A DNA stretch of 64,000 nucleotides from Desulfocapsa sp. (GCA_022712895.1 JAFLJS010000055.1:1-64000), one strand, 5' to 3'; positions 16,423 to 26,421 are shown, counted from the stretch's first letter. Notes: generated from the letters alone by a model not told the origin. Program-made: numbers and translations.

Positions 16423-16935
16423 TTATTCAGCAATAAAATCATCTCGCCTGTTCTGGGCCCAGGCCATTTCATCCTGTCCATGGAGCAGCATCTTCTCTTC
16501 TCCCAGGCTCACAGTGGTAATCCTGTCAGCAGAGATCCCCATGGTTACGAGATATTTTTTTGCACTGAGCGCACGTTTCTCACCAAGTGCCAGGTTGTAC
16601 TCTCTAGTTCCCCGTGGATCACAGTTGCCCTCAATACGAATTTTTACTGCATTCTGATCTTTTAAGTAATCAGCATTAACCTTCATTCGGGGTCGCTGAT
16701 CCGGCCGAATTGAATAGTTGTCAAACCCGAAATAGACCGGAAGCATGGGGCCGGTGGTTCGTCCTTCCATAATGCCAATGGCTTGAGATTCAAGCGACTC
16801 TTCCTGACCAATTGCATCGGGGTCCAGCACCGATGCTAGAGACTGAGCATCATCTTGCTTGCTACTGCACGCAGACAATGACAACAAAAGACTTAACAAT
16901 AAAACAGTAACATAACTATAACATTTTCGACTCAT
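16423..16935 (-). CDS. pal: peptidoglycan-associated lipoprotein Pal (OmpA-like)
   Basis: A 170-residue outer-membrane lipoprotein. I chose ATG 16935 because GGGAGGAAAAC precedes it and it gives a clean lipoprotein signal with lipobox LSAC; the longer open frame to 16983 is not needed. The OmpA-like peptidoglycan-binding domain (about 55-165) shows VYFGFDNYSI, IRIEGNCDPRGTREYN and LGEKRALSAKKYL. The last segment AQNRRDDF replaces the usual ARNRR. It anchors the outer membrane to the wall, normally with TolB, which is not in view. Confidence 0.9.
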   Translation of the reverse strand: MSRKCYSYVTVLLLSLLLSLSACSSKQDDAQSLASVLDPDAIGQEESLESQAIGIMEGRTTGPMLPVYFGFDNYSIRPDQRPRMKVNADYLKDQNAVKIRIEGNCDPRGTREYNLALGEKRALSAKKYLVTMGISADRITTVSLGEEKMLLHGQDEMAWAQNRRDDFIAE

Positions 16936-17059
16936 GTTTTCCTCCCGTAAGGAAATTCTGTCCCTGCCTATACCCTGTGCCATCGCAGAAATTAGGCTCT
17001 ATTTTAAGCATTTTACCGAGTTTACTTTTTTTTGATAAAAAATACCAGACGTTTTGCAA

Positions 17060-17094
17060 ATCCCGTGATAAAGTCGACACCGGGGATTTTTTTT
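17060..17094 (+). terminator. orphan terminator-like hairpin upstream of glgP
   Basis: AATCCCG (17060-17066) and CGGGGATT (17080-17087) followed by a run of T on the plus strand. No plus-strand gene ends here, as pal starts divergently at 16935. It may end a short RNA or act as an attenuator ahead of glgP. The rest of the 284-bp gap shows nothing clear. Confidence 0.35.
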
Positions 17095-17219
17095 CATGAC
17101 GCCTTCTTTTTCACTTGAATAAAAACAGACTCGACCCTAAATACACAGCGGGATATTACCCCGGCTCAAGCACTCACATATAATGGTATCTTCATAACTT
17201 TTACAGACATAACAACACC

Positions 17220-19421
17220 ATGCAGCCAAATACGTTTACAGACAACAATTTTGATCTCAGTGACCTGATTGCAACAAACCAGTTCGGCTCCTTTTTTGGA
17301 GTTTCTCAATCAGCTTTTGACAATGTCTGGAAAAACCTTACAGATCCCGCTGGAAATTCCGTTGTCTACATCTCCATGGAGATTGGTGCTGACCCCGACG
17401 TTTTTCATCCCATTAAACAGAAATTAATGGATCTTGAAAAAACCGACTCCAAAAACAAACATATCAAAAGCCACATCAAAAAGCTGTTCCATGGGCCCGA
17501 AAAAATACCCTGTTATGGTGGAGGACTTGGCGTTCTTGCCGGAGACACCCTAAAGAGTTATGCTGACTGCCACATTCCAGTTGTTGCCGTCAGCCTCTTA
17601 TATCGCCAGGGATACTTTTCACAAATCGTAGACTCTAAACTGGGTCAAATCTCACAAACTGTTGCCTGGCGCCCGGAAGAGACGCCAAGTCTCTATCTGC
17701 TGAAAGACCCAAACAACCCCGACCAACCTCTGCAGATTCAGATCCCGTTTTTCAACGAATATGACCACGAAACCATAGCCTCGGCCCAAGTGTGGATGAA
17801 GATGGAAGTGAATCACAGCCTGGATTTTTTTATCCCTGAGCTTCTGCTTGATTTTTCACTGGCCGACAATCCGACCCCCATCATTGATGCCGCCGGCAAA
17901 CTCTACAATTCTGAATCGTCCGTGATTAAAGCAACCCAACGCCGCATGCTTGGCACAGGTATCCTGCCGGTTCTGGAAGCTCTTGGCATAACATCTCAAA
18001 CTCTACACCTCAACGAACAACATGGCGTTGTGGTTGCCCTGCAACTTATTGCCGAAGAGTTGCTACATGAGCTCAATCATTCTGACTTCACCCTGGCAAG
18101 TAACGAACAAATTGAAAAAGCTGCTGAAACAGTGGCCAAAAAATTAGTATTTACCATCCATACTCCGGTAAAAGCAGGACATGACCGTTTCAATAAATCC
18201 GTCTATGCTGGCATCAGCCATAAGTCATGCCGTCATATTCTGGAGCTGCTGGCGAACGACAATGAATCACCACATTCATATAATTTCACAACCCTGGCCA
18301 TGCGCGTCAATCGTACAGCTAATAGTGTCAGCAGATTACACAGAGATGTTACCCACAAACAATTTCCTGAATTTGCCGATAAAATTACAGCCATCACCAA
18401 TGGAGTGCATCACCTTACCTGGATCAGCGACGCCAGGGCTGAACTTTTTGACTCTTTTCAAGAACTGAAAAACTGGCGTCATGACCCTGGTGTTTTAAAA
18501 AATGCAGCGGCTTTGAAAGACAACAGTCGTTTTCGCACTTATTTGTTACGCGCTTGGGAAGTGGATTCAGCCATACTCATTGACTATGTCAATGGAATGC
18601 TTTTAGAACATCGTAATGAGATGGCCAGCACCTGGATTGACCCACCCAATCACTACTCAAACCTGATTGACAACAGCAATAGGCTCTCACCAAATGTTTT
18701 TACTGTTGGCTTTGCCAGAAGATTTTCGACTTACAAACGTGCCGATCTGATCTTTGACAATACAGACACCCTGTGCAAGATTGCCACAAACAATAACTGG
18801 CCAATCAACTTTCTCTTCTCTGGAAAGGCTCATCCGGCCGACGAACCCGGAAAATCTGTAATCAAACTGATTCTTGATTATCAGAAAGAACTGCATGATA
18901 AAAGCAATGGTTTAATCAATCTGATTTTCATCCCCAACTACGATATGTATATCGCCAAAATGATGGTCGCAGGAGTTCACGTCTGGTTGAACAATCCCAA
19001 ACGTCCCCTTGAAGCATCGGGCACAAGCGGTATGAAAGCTGCACTGAACGGTGTACCGAATCTTTCTATAATGGACGGGTGGTGGGTAGAAGGGTACCAT
19101 GAAGGGCTCACTGGATGGAAATTTGGCCACGAAGGTCCCGTGGATGAAGCAGATCTATCAGAATCTCCAGACACCCTTCTTTATGCTGAAGACTCCGCTT
19201 CCTTTTACCAGACACTACCTGCTGTCCTTGAAGAATTCTACGAGAGCAAATCAAAGACCGCCTTTCTTGATAAAGCAATTATGAACCTCTGTCTCAATGT
19301 GCCCATTTTCAACACTCATCGTATGGCAGCAGAATACCTGCATAAGTACGATTTAAAACTGCCACAAGCTCAGCAAGAACGAATGGATGACTTTGCAAAA
19401 CTATACAATTCAAATGCCTGA
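17220..19421 (+). CDS. glgP: alpha-glucan (glycogen) phosphorylase
   Basis: A 733-residue phosphorylase of the shorter bacterial/archaeal alpha-glucan phosphorylase class. It releases glucose-1-phosphate from glycogen or maltodextrins. The pyridoxal-phosphate lysine is K606 in GTSGMKAALNG, followed by MDGWWVEGY; YGGGLGVLAGD and LHLNEQHG mark the N-terminal catalytic face. Length fits the class. It stands alone. The two GlgC-like genes at 53776-56309 provide the opposite, synthetic direction of glycogen metabolism. ATG 17220 fits; ribosome binding site weak. Confidence 0.93.
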   Translation: MQPNTFTDNNFDLSDLIATNQFGSFFGVSQSAFDNVWKNLTDPAGNSVVYISMEIGADPDVFHPIKQKLMDLEKTDSKNKHIKSHIKKLFHGPEKIPCYGGGLGVLAGDTLKSYADCHIPVVAVSLLYRQGYFSQIVDSKLGQISQTVAWRPEETPSLYLLKDPNNPDQPLQIQIPFFNEYDHETIASAQVWMKMEVNHSLDFFIPELLLDFSLADNPTPIIDAAGKLYNSESSVIKATQRRMLGTGILPVLEALGITSQTLHLNEQHGVVVALQLIAEELLHELNHSDFTLASNEQIEKAAETVAKKLVFTIHTPVKAGHDRFNKSVYAGISHKSCRHILELLANDNESPHSYNFTTLAMRVNRTANSVSRLHRDVTHKQFPEFADKITAITNGVHHLTWISDARAELFDSFQELKNWRHDPGVLKNAAALKDNSRFRTYLLRAWEVDSAILIDYVNGMLLEHRNEMASTWIDPPNHYSNLIDNSNRLSPNVFTVGFARRFSTYKRADLIFDNTDTLCKIATNNNWPINFLFSGKAHPADEPGKSVIKLILDYQKELHDKSNGLINLIFIPNYDMYIAKMMVAGVHVWLNNPKRPLEASGTSGMKAALNGVPNLSIMDGWWVEGYHEGLTGWKFGHEGPVDEADLSESPDTLLYAEDSASFYQTLPAVLEEFYESKSKTAFLDKAIMNLCLNVPIFNTHRMAAEYLHKYDLKLPQAQQERMDDFAKLYNSNA

Positions 19422-19441
19422 ATCGACTCTTTACCAGTCCC

Positions 19442-19487
19442 TACAATTTCATCTTGTGACATAATATTTTTTCAAGATGAAATTGTA
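19442..19487. repeat. 15-bp inverted repeat after glgP
   Basis: TACAATTTCATCTTG (19442-19456) and its exact complement (19473-19487) enclose a 16-nt AT-rich loop, 20 nt past the glgP stop. It could end the glgP transcript, though it is AT-rich. It directly abuts repeat copy A. Confidence 0.55.
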
Positions 19488-19604
19488 AAAAACTCCATAC
19501 CTTATGGGACATATTTTCCATTTACTTTCGGCGCACTCAAGTACGTCGTATTTAAATAAAAAATGCAGCAACGAAGCAGATGGAGAGTTTTTACGATTTC
19601 ATCA
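19483..19604. repeat. interspersed palindromic repeat, copy A
   Basis: Ends in TGTAAAAAACTCC at the left and GGAGAGTTTTTACGA at the right. The right half (GCAGCAACGAAGCAGATGG) matches copies C and D and, inverted, B and E. The central hairpin has decayed. It occupies most of the 268-bp gap before the gene at 19689. Confidence 0.75.
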
Positions 19605-19688
19605 GATTTTGATTGGAAGATTTCTCTTAATGCTGTAAATTTTCCTCGATTACAAATAACTGTATTATGATTCCCACTGGAGACCACC

Positions 19689-20117
19689 ATGGCCAAAGCT
19701 CACATCAGCGCAACCAATGCCACAGATAAAACAATCCGTGCCATAGACAGAAAACGTGAGAGAGAAAGACGTTTTATTCTTAAAAAAGCCAAGGAAAATG
19801 CTGAAGAATTTTCAGCACGACTAACCCAGCGGCTCATAGACAGAGAAGTCATTGAGACCAATTCCGTACAGGCTTTGCGTGATGTTTTTGTCCAGCAATT
19901 ACGTGACCTGGCGTCCATGGATGACTTTGACATCCAGATGAAAGTTGCACCAAACCGCACCTTGATTCCAGACCCAAATATCGTGAGCCTGTATCTCACG
20001 CAATATATCATTGAAGACCTGCTCAACAATCCTGCCATTGAAGATATTTTCGGTGAAGATATTGACGTGTATCGTGCCGTTGATTCTATTTTTAAAGTAC
20101 TCAGACCTCCCCAGTGA
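19689..20117 (+). CDS. conserved hypothetical protein
   Basis: A 142-residue cytoplasmic protein I cannot assign. The first 60 residues are strongly basic and helical (DRKRERERRFILKKAKENAEE), the rest acidic and mixed. There is no signal, membrane segment or Cys motif. GGAG lies 6-7 nt before the ATG. Its stop overlaps the GTG start of the radical SAM gene (GTGA, 20114-20117), so the two products are probably made together and may act together, for example as a small partner or substrate-delivery protein; that is inference. Confidence 0.75.
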   Translation: MAKAHISATNATDKTIRAIDRKRERERRFILKKAKENAEEFSARLTQRLIDREVIETNSVQALRDVFVQQLRDLASMDDFDIQMKVAPNRTLIPDPNIVSLYLTQYIIEDLLNNPAIEDIFGEDIDVYRAVDSIFKVLRPPQ

Positions 20118-21397
20118 TCCATCCTGCCGGGCAGCCATCGCTAGTCTTCGCTGACAGTGAAGGAAATATAACCGATTTTCCCGACCTCCATGCCGCAGGT
20201 ATGAGTGCTGGCGATACAGTACTCCCTGCCAAGGAAGATTTTATACCCTTACCCGAAGGCAGTGAACTCTTTGTTCTCCCCGGACGTTTTCCGGTTGGTT
20301 ACGACCAGAAAAATAACGAACCGCTTCTCGTTGCCGAAGACCCCTTTGGCTCTGGTCATGCCATCCAGGCTGTTGCTGCTTTTATGTCACCTGCACACAC
20401 TGCAGTATTGAACTGTGCCTACCAAACCACTGAGAACGCACCTCGTTTACCCCTCTTTGCCTACACCGCCGTTGGTTGGTACGATGGCATGTTCTGGACC
20501 ACTGCCTTTCGCAGTGACGAGGATATCCGGCAGGACGCAGACCAGTTTAACCAGCAGACAATTAATCATAAGACCAGAAAAAAACTGGAAAAACATCCAA
20601 ACAATCGCCTAATACAACACCTTGGCAAATGCTGCCTTACTTACGGCTGTCCCGCTGCCAGAAACTACTTCCTGGGGCGCTGGGAAGCGCCACTTCCGAC
20701 CTCACCCACCTGTAATGCCAGATGTATCGGCTGTATCTCCCTTCAGGCATCGGGTAAATGTTCAGCGACTCAGGACAGAATACAATTCGTACCCACCGCT
20801 GCCGAGATATGTGGTGTGGCGATTCCACATTTAAAAACCGCAGAAAAGGCCATTGTCAGTTTTGGGCAAGGCTGCGAGGGCGAACCACTTTTACAGACAG
20901 ATACCATTGAACGTGCAATAAAGAGTATTCGCAAGAAAACAGATCGTGGCACCATCAACCTGAACTCAAACGCAAGTAAACCTGATGCTGTTAAACGTCT
21001 GGTCGAGAGTGGACTAGACAGCTTACGGGTGAGTATTAACTCGGCCCAGGAACGTTACCATACAAGCTATTATCGGCCTCAGGGTTTCAGCCTCACTGAT
21101 GTATGCAAATCTATTCAGGTCATGAAGGATGCAAATGCATTTGTTTCTCTCAACTACTTCATCCTTCCTGGAGTCACAGATTCTGAAGACGAATTCAATG
21201 CCTTGCGAGAAATTCTCTCCACATTCAAACCGGATCGCATTCAATTACGAAACCTGAATATGGACCCGGAATGGTATTTGCGCAGTATTACATACAAGCC
21301 CCTTGTCAAATCAATGGGTATGAGAAAATGGCTTTCAAAAATAAAAAACGAATTCCCACAATTACAATTTGGTTACTACAACCCTCCAATCCGTTAG
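20114..21397 (+). CDS. radical SAM protein of unknown substrate
   Basis: A 427-residue protein. About 190 N-terminal residues of unknown fold precede a radical SAM domain with canonical CX3CX2C (PTCNARCIGC, near residue 200). SFGQGCEGEPLL and LNSNASKPDAVKRLVESGLDSLRVSIN are typical barrel strands. Extra cysteines just before the motif (KCCLTYGCP) and after it (GKC) may bind auxiliary clusters. Substrate unknown. Translationally coupled to the small protein upstream. I do not recognise it as any of the named cofactor-maturation enzymes. Confidence 0.8.
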   Translation: MIHPAGQPSLVFADSEGNITDFPDLHAAGMSAGDTVLPAKEDFIPLPEGSELFVLPGRFPVGYDQKNNEPLLVAEDPFGSGHAIQAVAAFMSPAHTAVLNCAYQTTENAPRLPLFAYTAVGWYDGMFWTTAFRSDEDIRQDADQFNQQTINHKTRKKLEKHPNNRLIQHLGKCCLTYGCPAARNYFLGRWEAPLPTSPTCNARCIGCISLQASGKCSATQDRIQFVPTAAEICGVAIPHLKTAEKAIVSFGQGCEGEPLLQTDTIERAIKSIRKKTDRGTINLNSNASKPDAVKRLVESGLDSLRVSINSAQERYHTSYYRPQGFSLTDVCKSIQVMKDANAFVSLNYFILPGVTDSEDEFNALREILSTFKPDRIQLRNLNMDPEWYLRSITYKPLVKSMGMRKWLSKIKNEFPQLQFGYYNPPIR

Positions 21398-21559
21398 GTT
21401 CGCACATATTTTTAACTCAATTCCAATTTCCACTGATAGCTCTTTCGTTCTCTAGCGCGCTCTTCATGCATTTTTTACTTGAACTTTAAATTCTAACAAT
21501 TATGTTGATTATGCAGGAATAATTACCACTCACCAAAAAACTGTTACCAAGAGGAAACA

Positions 21560-21976
21560 ATGCAACTTACCCCCCAAATGCGACTGACGACACAACGACA
21601 AATCATCTTGGAAGAGCTTGGCAAGGTGAAGACACATCCCACCGCCAACGAAGTATATGACATGGTACGCAAGCGCCTCCCCCGTATCGGCCTTGGCACT
21701 GTGTACAGAAACCTTGAACTCATGTCTGAGACCGGAATCATCCTTAAGCTTGAAGTTGGTGGAACCCAGAAACGTTTTGATGCTACCGTTGATCCACATT
21801 ACCACATCCGCTGCCTGAGCTGTGGCAAAGTGAATGATATTGACATCCCTGTTATGGAAGAAATCAACAAAACCGCTGCTGAAATCAGCCAGTACCAGAT
21901 ACTTGGTCATCATATTGAATTTTCAGGAATTTGTGAAACTTGCAACAGCCAGGAAAAGGAACAGATGGTCAACTGA
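21560..21976 (+). CDS. Fur-family metal/peroxide regulator (PerR-like)
   Basis: A 138-residue Fur superfamily repressor. The winged helix spans about 1-80 (TTQRQIILEEL, GLGTVYRNLELM) and the dimerisation domain carries two zinc pairs, CLSCG (near 93-96) and CETC (near 127-130). HYHIRCLSCGKV resembles PerR rather than classical Fur, which suggests peroxide sensing; the rubrerythrin at 34787 would be a natural target. AAGAGG precedes ATG 21560. Its TGA stop is also the first three bases of repeat copy B, so the element inserted exactly at, or created, the end of the gene. Confidence 0.88.
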   Translation: MQLTPQMRLTTQRQIILEELGKVKTHPTANEVYDMVRKRLPRIGLGTVYRNLELMSETGIILKLEVGGTQKRFDATVDPHYHIRCLSCGKVNDIDIPVMEEINKTAAEISQYQILGHHIEFSGICETCNSQEKEQMVN

Positions 21977-22129
21977 TGGCGTCGTAAAAACTCTCCATCT
22001 CCTTCGTTGCTGCACACTTCCTATCATTACGACGTACCTTAGTACGCCGAAATGATAGAAAATATTTGCGCCTCGGATATGAAGCTCTTTACTTAACCGT
22101 CTAACTTCAGGGTTTTTACGAGTTTATCA
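21974..22129. repeat. interspersed palindromic repeat, copy B (most complete)
   Basis: A 156-bp element. Termini are TGATGGCGTCGTAAAAACTC at the left and GGTTTTTACGAGTTTATCA at the right, imperfect terminal inverted repeats. The middle has a hairpin CTATCATT...AATGATAG (22021-22058) with GTAC arms. It starts on the stop codon of the Fur-family gene. Orientation is opposite to copies A, C and D. Confidence 0.85.
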
Positions 22130-22157
22130 ACTAAAACTTTTTCAGATTACGAACCAG

Positions 22158-22199
22158 AAAAAAGGCCTGACGGATATACTTCCGACAGGCCTTTTTTTT
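22158..22199. terminator. bidirectional rho-independent terminator
   Basis: AGGCCTGACGG, an 8-nt loop, then CCGACAGGCCT followed by T8; a run of A on the left gives a T-run on the other strand. It serves both the Fur-family gene (plus) and tyrS (minus). Confidence 0.9.
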
Positions 22200-22280
22200 G
22201 GTTCTTAAAAACCGATATCGCATGAAGCACATGAAGGCAATCCTTGCTCCACCCCATGAACTTCATGACTAAAAATATTT

Positions 22281-23492
22281 TCAGGTAAACACGACCTTAC
22301 AAAAACGACGCTTTCCAACTTTCACCAACAATTCACCTTGTGGTGCAATATTGGTCTTCATGTCAGTCACTTTTTCACCATCCAGCGAGACTGCATTCTG
22401 TTTAATCATACGCCGCCCATCGGAAGTTGACTTCACCATTTCAAGATCCACCAGCAATTGTGGTAGCCAGATATCCTCATCACTACTAATTGTTTTTTCA
22501 GGCATATCATCTGGAATCCCACCCTTTTGAAATACCTTTGCAAAATTTTCCTCAGCCTGTTGCGCAGCCTCTTCGGAATGAAACCTGGCCGTCAGCTCAC
22601 GGGCAAGTTTCTGTTTAACCTCTTTTGGGTGAATCGCGCCAGACTCCATATCAGCTTGGAGCTGTGCAATCTCATCACTGCTCAGATCACTGAGCAGATC
22701 ATAATAGCGGAACATAAGTTTATCAGATGCAGAAAGGACTTTGCCATAAATATCATTAGCAGGCTCTGCAACGCCAATATAATTACCCAGCGATTTACTC
22801 ATCTTATTGACGCCATCAAGGCCTTCAAGAAGCGGCAGGGTCATTACAACCTGTGGCGCCTGCCCTCTTGAACGCTGCAAATCACGTCCCATAAGCAGGT
22901 TAAACAGCTGATCCGTCCCGCCGAGTTCAACATCAGCCTCAAGGGCAACTGAATCGTATCCCTGGATCAACGGGTACATAAACTCGTGAATGGAAATTGG
23001 ATTGCCTTCACGGAACCTCACCTTAAAATCTTCCCTTTCAAGCATCCTGGCTACAGTCAGCTCAGATGCCAAACGGATCATATCGAAAGAATCAAGATCA
23101 CCTAACCATTCAGAGTTAAAAGCAATCCTTGTTTTTTCAGGATCAAGAATCTTAAAAACTTGTTCCTTATAACTCTCAGCATTTCTGGCAACGTCTTCCC
23201 GAGTGAGAGCCTTCCTGGTTTCAGATTTCCCCGTAGGGTCACCAATCATTCCGGTAAAATCACCAATGAGAAAGATAACCTGATGCCCAAGATCCTGAAA
23301 ATGTTTAAGTTTTTGTAGTAATACGGTGTGTCCCAGATGCAAATCAGGGGCCGTGGGATCAAAACCGGCTTTTATTTTAAGTGGTATTCCAGTTTCTTCA
23401 GATTTTTTGAGTTTTTTGACCAACTCATCATGGGAGATGCAGTCAACCACTCCTCTTTCCAGGAGTGTTATTTGTTCTTCAATTGTAGGCAT
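22281..23492 (-). CDS. tyrS: tyrosyl-tRNA synthetase
   Basis: A 403-residue class I synthetase charging tRNA-Tyr. The HIGH-type motif is DLHLGHTV and the KMSKS motif is NKMSKSLGN. The S4-like RNA-binding domain sits at the C-terminus (about 335-400, with KVGKRRF). I place the start at ATG 23492 ([11 protein letters not shown]), matching the family; an open frame extends to 23531. Transcribed after rny, with about 140 nt between. KMSKS with a long S4 tail corresponds to the TyrZ/TyrRS subgroup. Confidence 0.95.
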   Translation of the reverse strand: MPTIEEQITLLERGVVDCISHDELVKKLKKSEETGIPLKIKAGFDPTAPDLHLGHTVLLQKLKHFQDLGHQVIFLIGDFTGMIGDPTGKSETRKALTREDVARNAESYKEQVFKILDPEKTRIAFNSEWLGDLDSFDMIRLASELTVARMLEREDFKVRFREGNPISIHEFMYPLIQGYDSVALEADVELGGTDQLFNLLMGRDLQRSRGQAPQVVMTLPLLEGLDGVNKMSKSLGNYIGVAEPANDIYGKVLSASDKLMFRYYDLLSDLSSDEIAQLQADMESGAIHPKEVKQKLARELTARFHSEEAAQQAEENFAKVFQKGGIPDDMPEKTISSDEDIWLPQLLVDLEMVKSTSDGRRMIKQNAVSLDGEKVTDMKTNIAPQGELLVKVGKRRFCKVVFT

Positions 23493-23629
23493 TGTTCTTT
23501 TTTCATCAAAATTTAACCCTAAAGAACACAAGGAGCACGAAGATTGAAAGGAAACCGCTCCTCCCCATTACTTTCGTGCTCTCCCTGTTCTTCGAGATAA
23601 GAATAGTTTTGTTTACAACTCTATCACTG

Positions 23630-25189
23630 TCACTTCGCGTACTGTACAGCACGAGTCTCACGAATAACGGTCACTCGAATCTGTCCGGGATACGTTAATT
23701 TTTCTTCAATGGATCTGGCAATATCCTGACTAAGCAAGGCGGCTTCACCATCCTTCACTTTCTGGGAATCCACAATAATACGTAGATCACGTCCCGCCTG
23801 TATGGCATACGATTTTTCAACCCCGTCAAAGGCCGTGGCAATGGCCTCAAGATCCTCCAGACGTTTCACATAGGATTGCAGCATCTCTTTACGTGCACCA
23901 GGCCTCGCACCTGATAAGGCATCAGCAGATTGTACCAGCACATCAAGAACTGACTGGGGAGGCTCATCTTCATGATGGGCGCCGATGGCATAGACAACCT
24001 CTTCGGATTCCCCATATTTTCTGGCAAGATCACGTCCGATAATGGCATGGGAGCCTTCAACTTCATGATCCACAGCCTTACCGATATCGTGAAGCAATCC
24101 GGCACGTTTAGCAACTTTAACATCGATGCCAAGCTCTGCAGCCATAATACCACAGAGAAAAGCAACTTCCAAAGAGTGCTGCAACACGTTCTGACCATAA
24201 CTTGTACGGTACTTCAAACGACCGAGGAGATTAATCAAATCGACATGCACACCGTGAGCACCGACATCAAATGTTGCCTGCTCACCAGCCTCGTTCATCA
24301 CGCCCTCAAGCTCTTTAGTGACTTTCTCGACAACTTCTTCGATACGGGCGGGATGAATACGACCATCAGTGATAAGTTGCAAAAGTGCCAGACGAGCAAT
24401 TTCACGACGAACCGGGTTAAACCCGGACAAGATAACGGCCTCAGGAGTATCATCAATGATGATATCAATGCCGGTTGCAGCCTCAATGGCACGAATATTA
24501 CGTCCCTCACGCCCAATGATACGGCCTTTCATTTCATCACTTGGCAGAGGTACCATGGAGACCGTCTTATCAGCAACATAGTCACCAGCATAGCGGCAAA
24601 TGGCGAGTGCAAGGATATTTTTCCCCTTGCGATCAGCCTCCATCTTCATTTCATTTTCAATACGTGCTAAACGCTTAGAGGCATCCATTCGAGCTTCGCT
24701 CTCAAGGGATTCCATAAGCATTTTCTTTGCTTCTTCCTGACTCACTCCTGATATTTTTTCCAGCTGAAAACGCTGTTTTCCAATAAGGAGCTCTGCTTCT
24801 TTATTTTTTTCAGTAATTACCTTTTTCTGCTGTTGTATAGCAGCATTCTGGCCTTCCTGCTCTTCCTGGCGTTTATCAAAAGCAAGCCATTCTTTCTTTA
24901 GCGCTCCCTTTTTCTGGCCAAGACGATTTATTTCTTCCTTAACTTCCTGCTTTTCCTTTCGAATTTCATCACTTGCAAACTGTTTTTGATTATATGCCTC
25001 TTCCTTGGCTTTTAGAAGATTCTCTTTTTTTATCTGACTTGCCTGGGAAATCGCGATCTCTATGATCTTTTTCCCCTGGGCATTCATATCAGCCCCATGG
25101 CCTTCGACCAGACGTTTTCGCAAAAACACCCCGCCGATAATACCGGCGACAAGACCTGCTGCGACATAAGCCACTATTTGAAAATCCAT
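23630..25189 (-). CDS. rny: ribonuclease Y
   Basis: A membrane-anchored endoribonuclease that starts mRNA decay. It has one N-terminal helix (about residues 3-20), a long coiled coil (about 40-190), a KH domain with [18 protein letters not shown], and an HD catalytic domain with [11 protein letters not shown] choose ATG 25189 because AGGGAG lies 5 nt upstream; an in-frame GTG two codons earlier is less likely. Usual length (about 519). Its neighbours zapA and the probable 6S RNA are the usual company in this lineage. Confidence 0.95.
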   Translation of the reverse strand: MDFQIVAYVAAGLVAGIIGGVFLRKRLVEGHGADMNAQGKKIIEIAISQASQIKKENLLKAKEEAYNQKQFASDEIRKEKQEVKEEINRLGQKKGALKKEWLAFDKRQEEQEGQNAAIQQQKKVITEKNKEAELLIGKQRFQLEKISGVSQEEAKKMLMESLESEARMDASKRLARIENEMKMEADRKGKNILALAICRYAGDYVADKTVSMVPLPSDEMKGRIIGREGRNIRAIEAATGIDIIIDDTPEAVILSGFNPVRREIARLALLQLITDGRIHPARIEEVVEKVTKELEGVMNEAGEQATFDVGAHGVHVDLINLLGRLKYRTSYGQNVLQHSLEVAFLCGIMAAELGIDVKVAKRAGLLHDIGKAVDHEVEGSHAIIGRDLARKYGESEEVVYAIGAHHEDEPPQSVLDVLVQSADALSGARPGARKEMLQSYVKRLEDLEAIATAFDGVEKSYAIQAGRDLRIIVDSQKVKDGEAALLSQDIARSIEEKLTYPGQIRVTVIRETRAVQYAK

Positions 25190-25525
25190 ACACACTCCCT
25201 TACATCAGTGAGAGTTGACATAACAATGGAGTAAAGAAACAGAAAGGATAACGAACGAGAAGGGATTTATGCTACATACGCGAAATCACTTTAAATACGT
25301 ACATATAACCTGTGGATAACCTTGACAGGTATGCCTGAAAATATCTCATTTTGCAACTCTGTTACCACAAAAAAAGCCAATCGGCATCCCCATGGAAAGC
25401 TCTTTGTATTAACAAGATATTACCTACGCAAGGCAAGCATGCAAGACAGTCCAACTATAAAAATCGACTCACCTGCAATAGGCGGTCGCAATTTTCCTTT
25501 TTCGTCTTTCTTTAAGAAATCTTCA

Positions 25526-25686
25526 TTCCTGCTGCAATCAATCCCACAGGATAGTTCCGTCCACTCACCACGCAGTGAGCAAGCCCAAAAGGTAGTAAAT
25601 CTTCGGAATATAGAAACAGAGTGGTATGGTTGTAGCACACCACTCTGAGAAAAATATAATCCCCCAACCTGCCGTGTTCTCAGGAA
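25526..25686 (-). ncRNA. ssrS: probable 6S RNA
   Basis: No credible ORF lies between zapA and rny. On the minus strand a 161-nt segment starts TTCCTG and ends CAGGAA (closing stem), then re-pairs at CAGG/CCTG across asymmetric bulges. It carries a strong inner hairpin AGAGTGGT/ACCACTCT (25618-25646) and a second one CTCAC/GTGAG. Size, long bulged rod shape and position downstream of zapA are those of 6S RNA, the RNA polymerase regulator. A -10-like TATTAT (25704-25699) lies just ahead of the 5' end. I could not run a covariance model, so identity rests mainly on synteny and shape. Confidence 0.5.
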
Positions 25687-25739
25687 CGTAGAACCTATAT
25701 AATAGGTGGACATACCCATAACTCCGTCAGAAAATTCGC

Positions 25740-26092
25740 AAAGCGATCTTTCTTAAAGAGCAAGAGAGGTTGACCTTTTTTTGAGAGTTGGCTCAACAAC
25801 ACTGAAAATCACCAACAGGCCAGGGAAACTGTAAACTAGCAAAGTAAAACGGTATAACACCGGTGATAAATAACAAGCCAGCATAAGCACCTTCACCAAA
25901 TTATTTTCAAAAAACACGAAAAGAACCAGTAAGGTACTAAAAGTTTCACCAATTTTAAAAAAAAGAGACTAAAGCATTCCCTAAAGTACTGATTATAACA
26001 CAACATAGCAAATTTTTGAGTAAACGAAAACAGAATAAGCCAGATTTTACATTTTAGCCGTATAGAAATACTTTTCGGATTGTGGAAGACTC
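25740..26092. other. intergenic region, no gene seen
   Basis: About 350 bp between the zapA stop and the 6S promoter region. It is A-rich with short homopolymer runs. I see no ORF, no strong hairpin and no repeat copy. It may hold the 6S promoter's upstream elements or a processed leader. Confidence 0.4.
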
Positions 26093-26389
26093 CTACTTAT
26101 CAATACGTAACTGCTCTGCAATCTGACCACCAAGCTTCAAAAGTCGTTCATCTGTTTCCTGTTTATATTTTGCAAAATCCCTTTTCAACTCAACATATTG
26201 TGATGCCATGTTCAAGCTGGCCAGTACTGCGACCTTGCCAACAGGAATGGAGCCAGACGCACTCGAACCGCTATTATCCCGGACAAGCTTCGTAACCATC
26301 TGAACAATCTCATCAACCTCTTTCTCAGGAGCTGTAGTATAAAAGGCAAATTCATGCCCTATGAGTTCAAAGCGGACAAGTCGTTCCAA
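26093..26389 (-). CDS. zapA: cell-division protein ZapA
   Basis: A 98-residue ZapA, which crosslinks FtsZ filaments at midcell. N-terminal strand-rich part (VRFELIGHEFAF) then a C-terminal coiled coil. Typical features are KVAVLASLNMASQYVEL and the heptads that follow. The start is TTG at 26389, supported by GGGGAGGATTAC immediately upstream. It lies 32 nt after the zapB-like gene, so the two are one operon. Confidence 0.88.
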   Translation of the reverse strand: MERLVRFELIGHEFAFYTTAPEKEVDEIVQMVTKLVRDNSGSSASGSIPVGKVAVLASLNMASQYVELKRDFAKYKQETDERLLKLGGQIAEQLRIDK

Positions 26390-26421
26390 GTAATCCTCCC
26401 CAGATCCTTAGCAGATAATAG

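Noticed and set aside
23972..24670. 232-codon ORF antisense to rny
   Set aside because: Shadow of the conserved HD and KH coding region; no family resemblance.
25322..25719. Two opposed ORFs of about 100 codons in the zapA-rny gap
   Set aside because: Neither has a family match or start signal; the region is better explained by a structured RNA.
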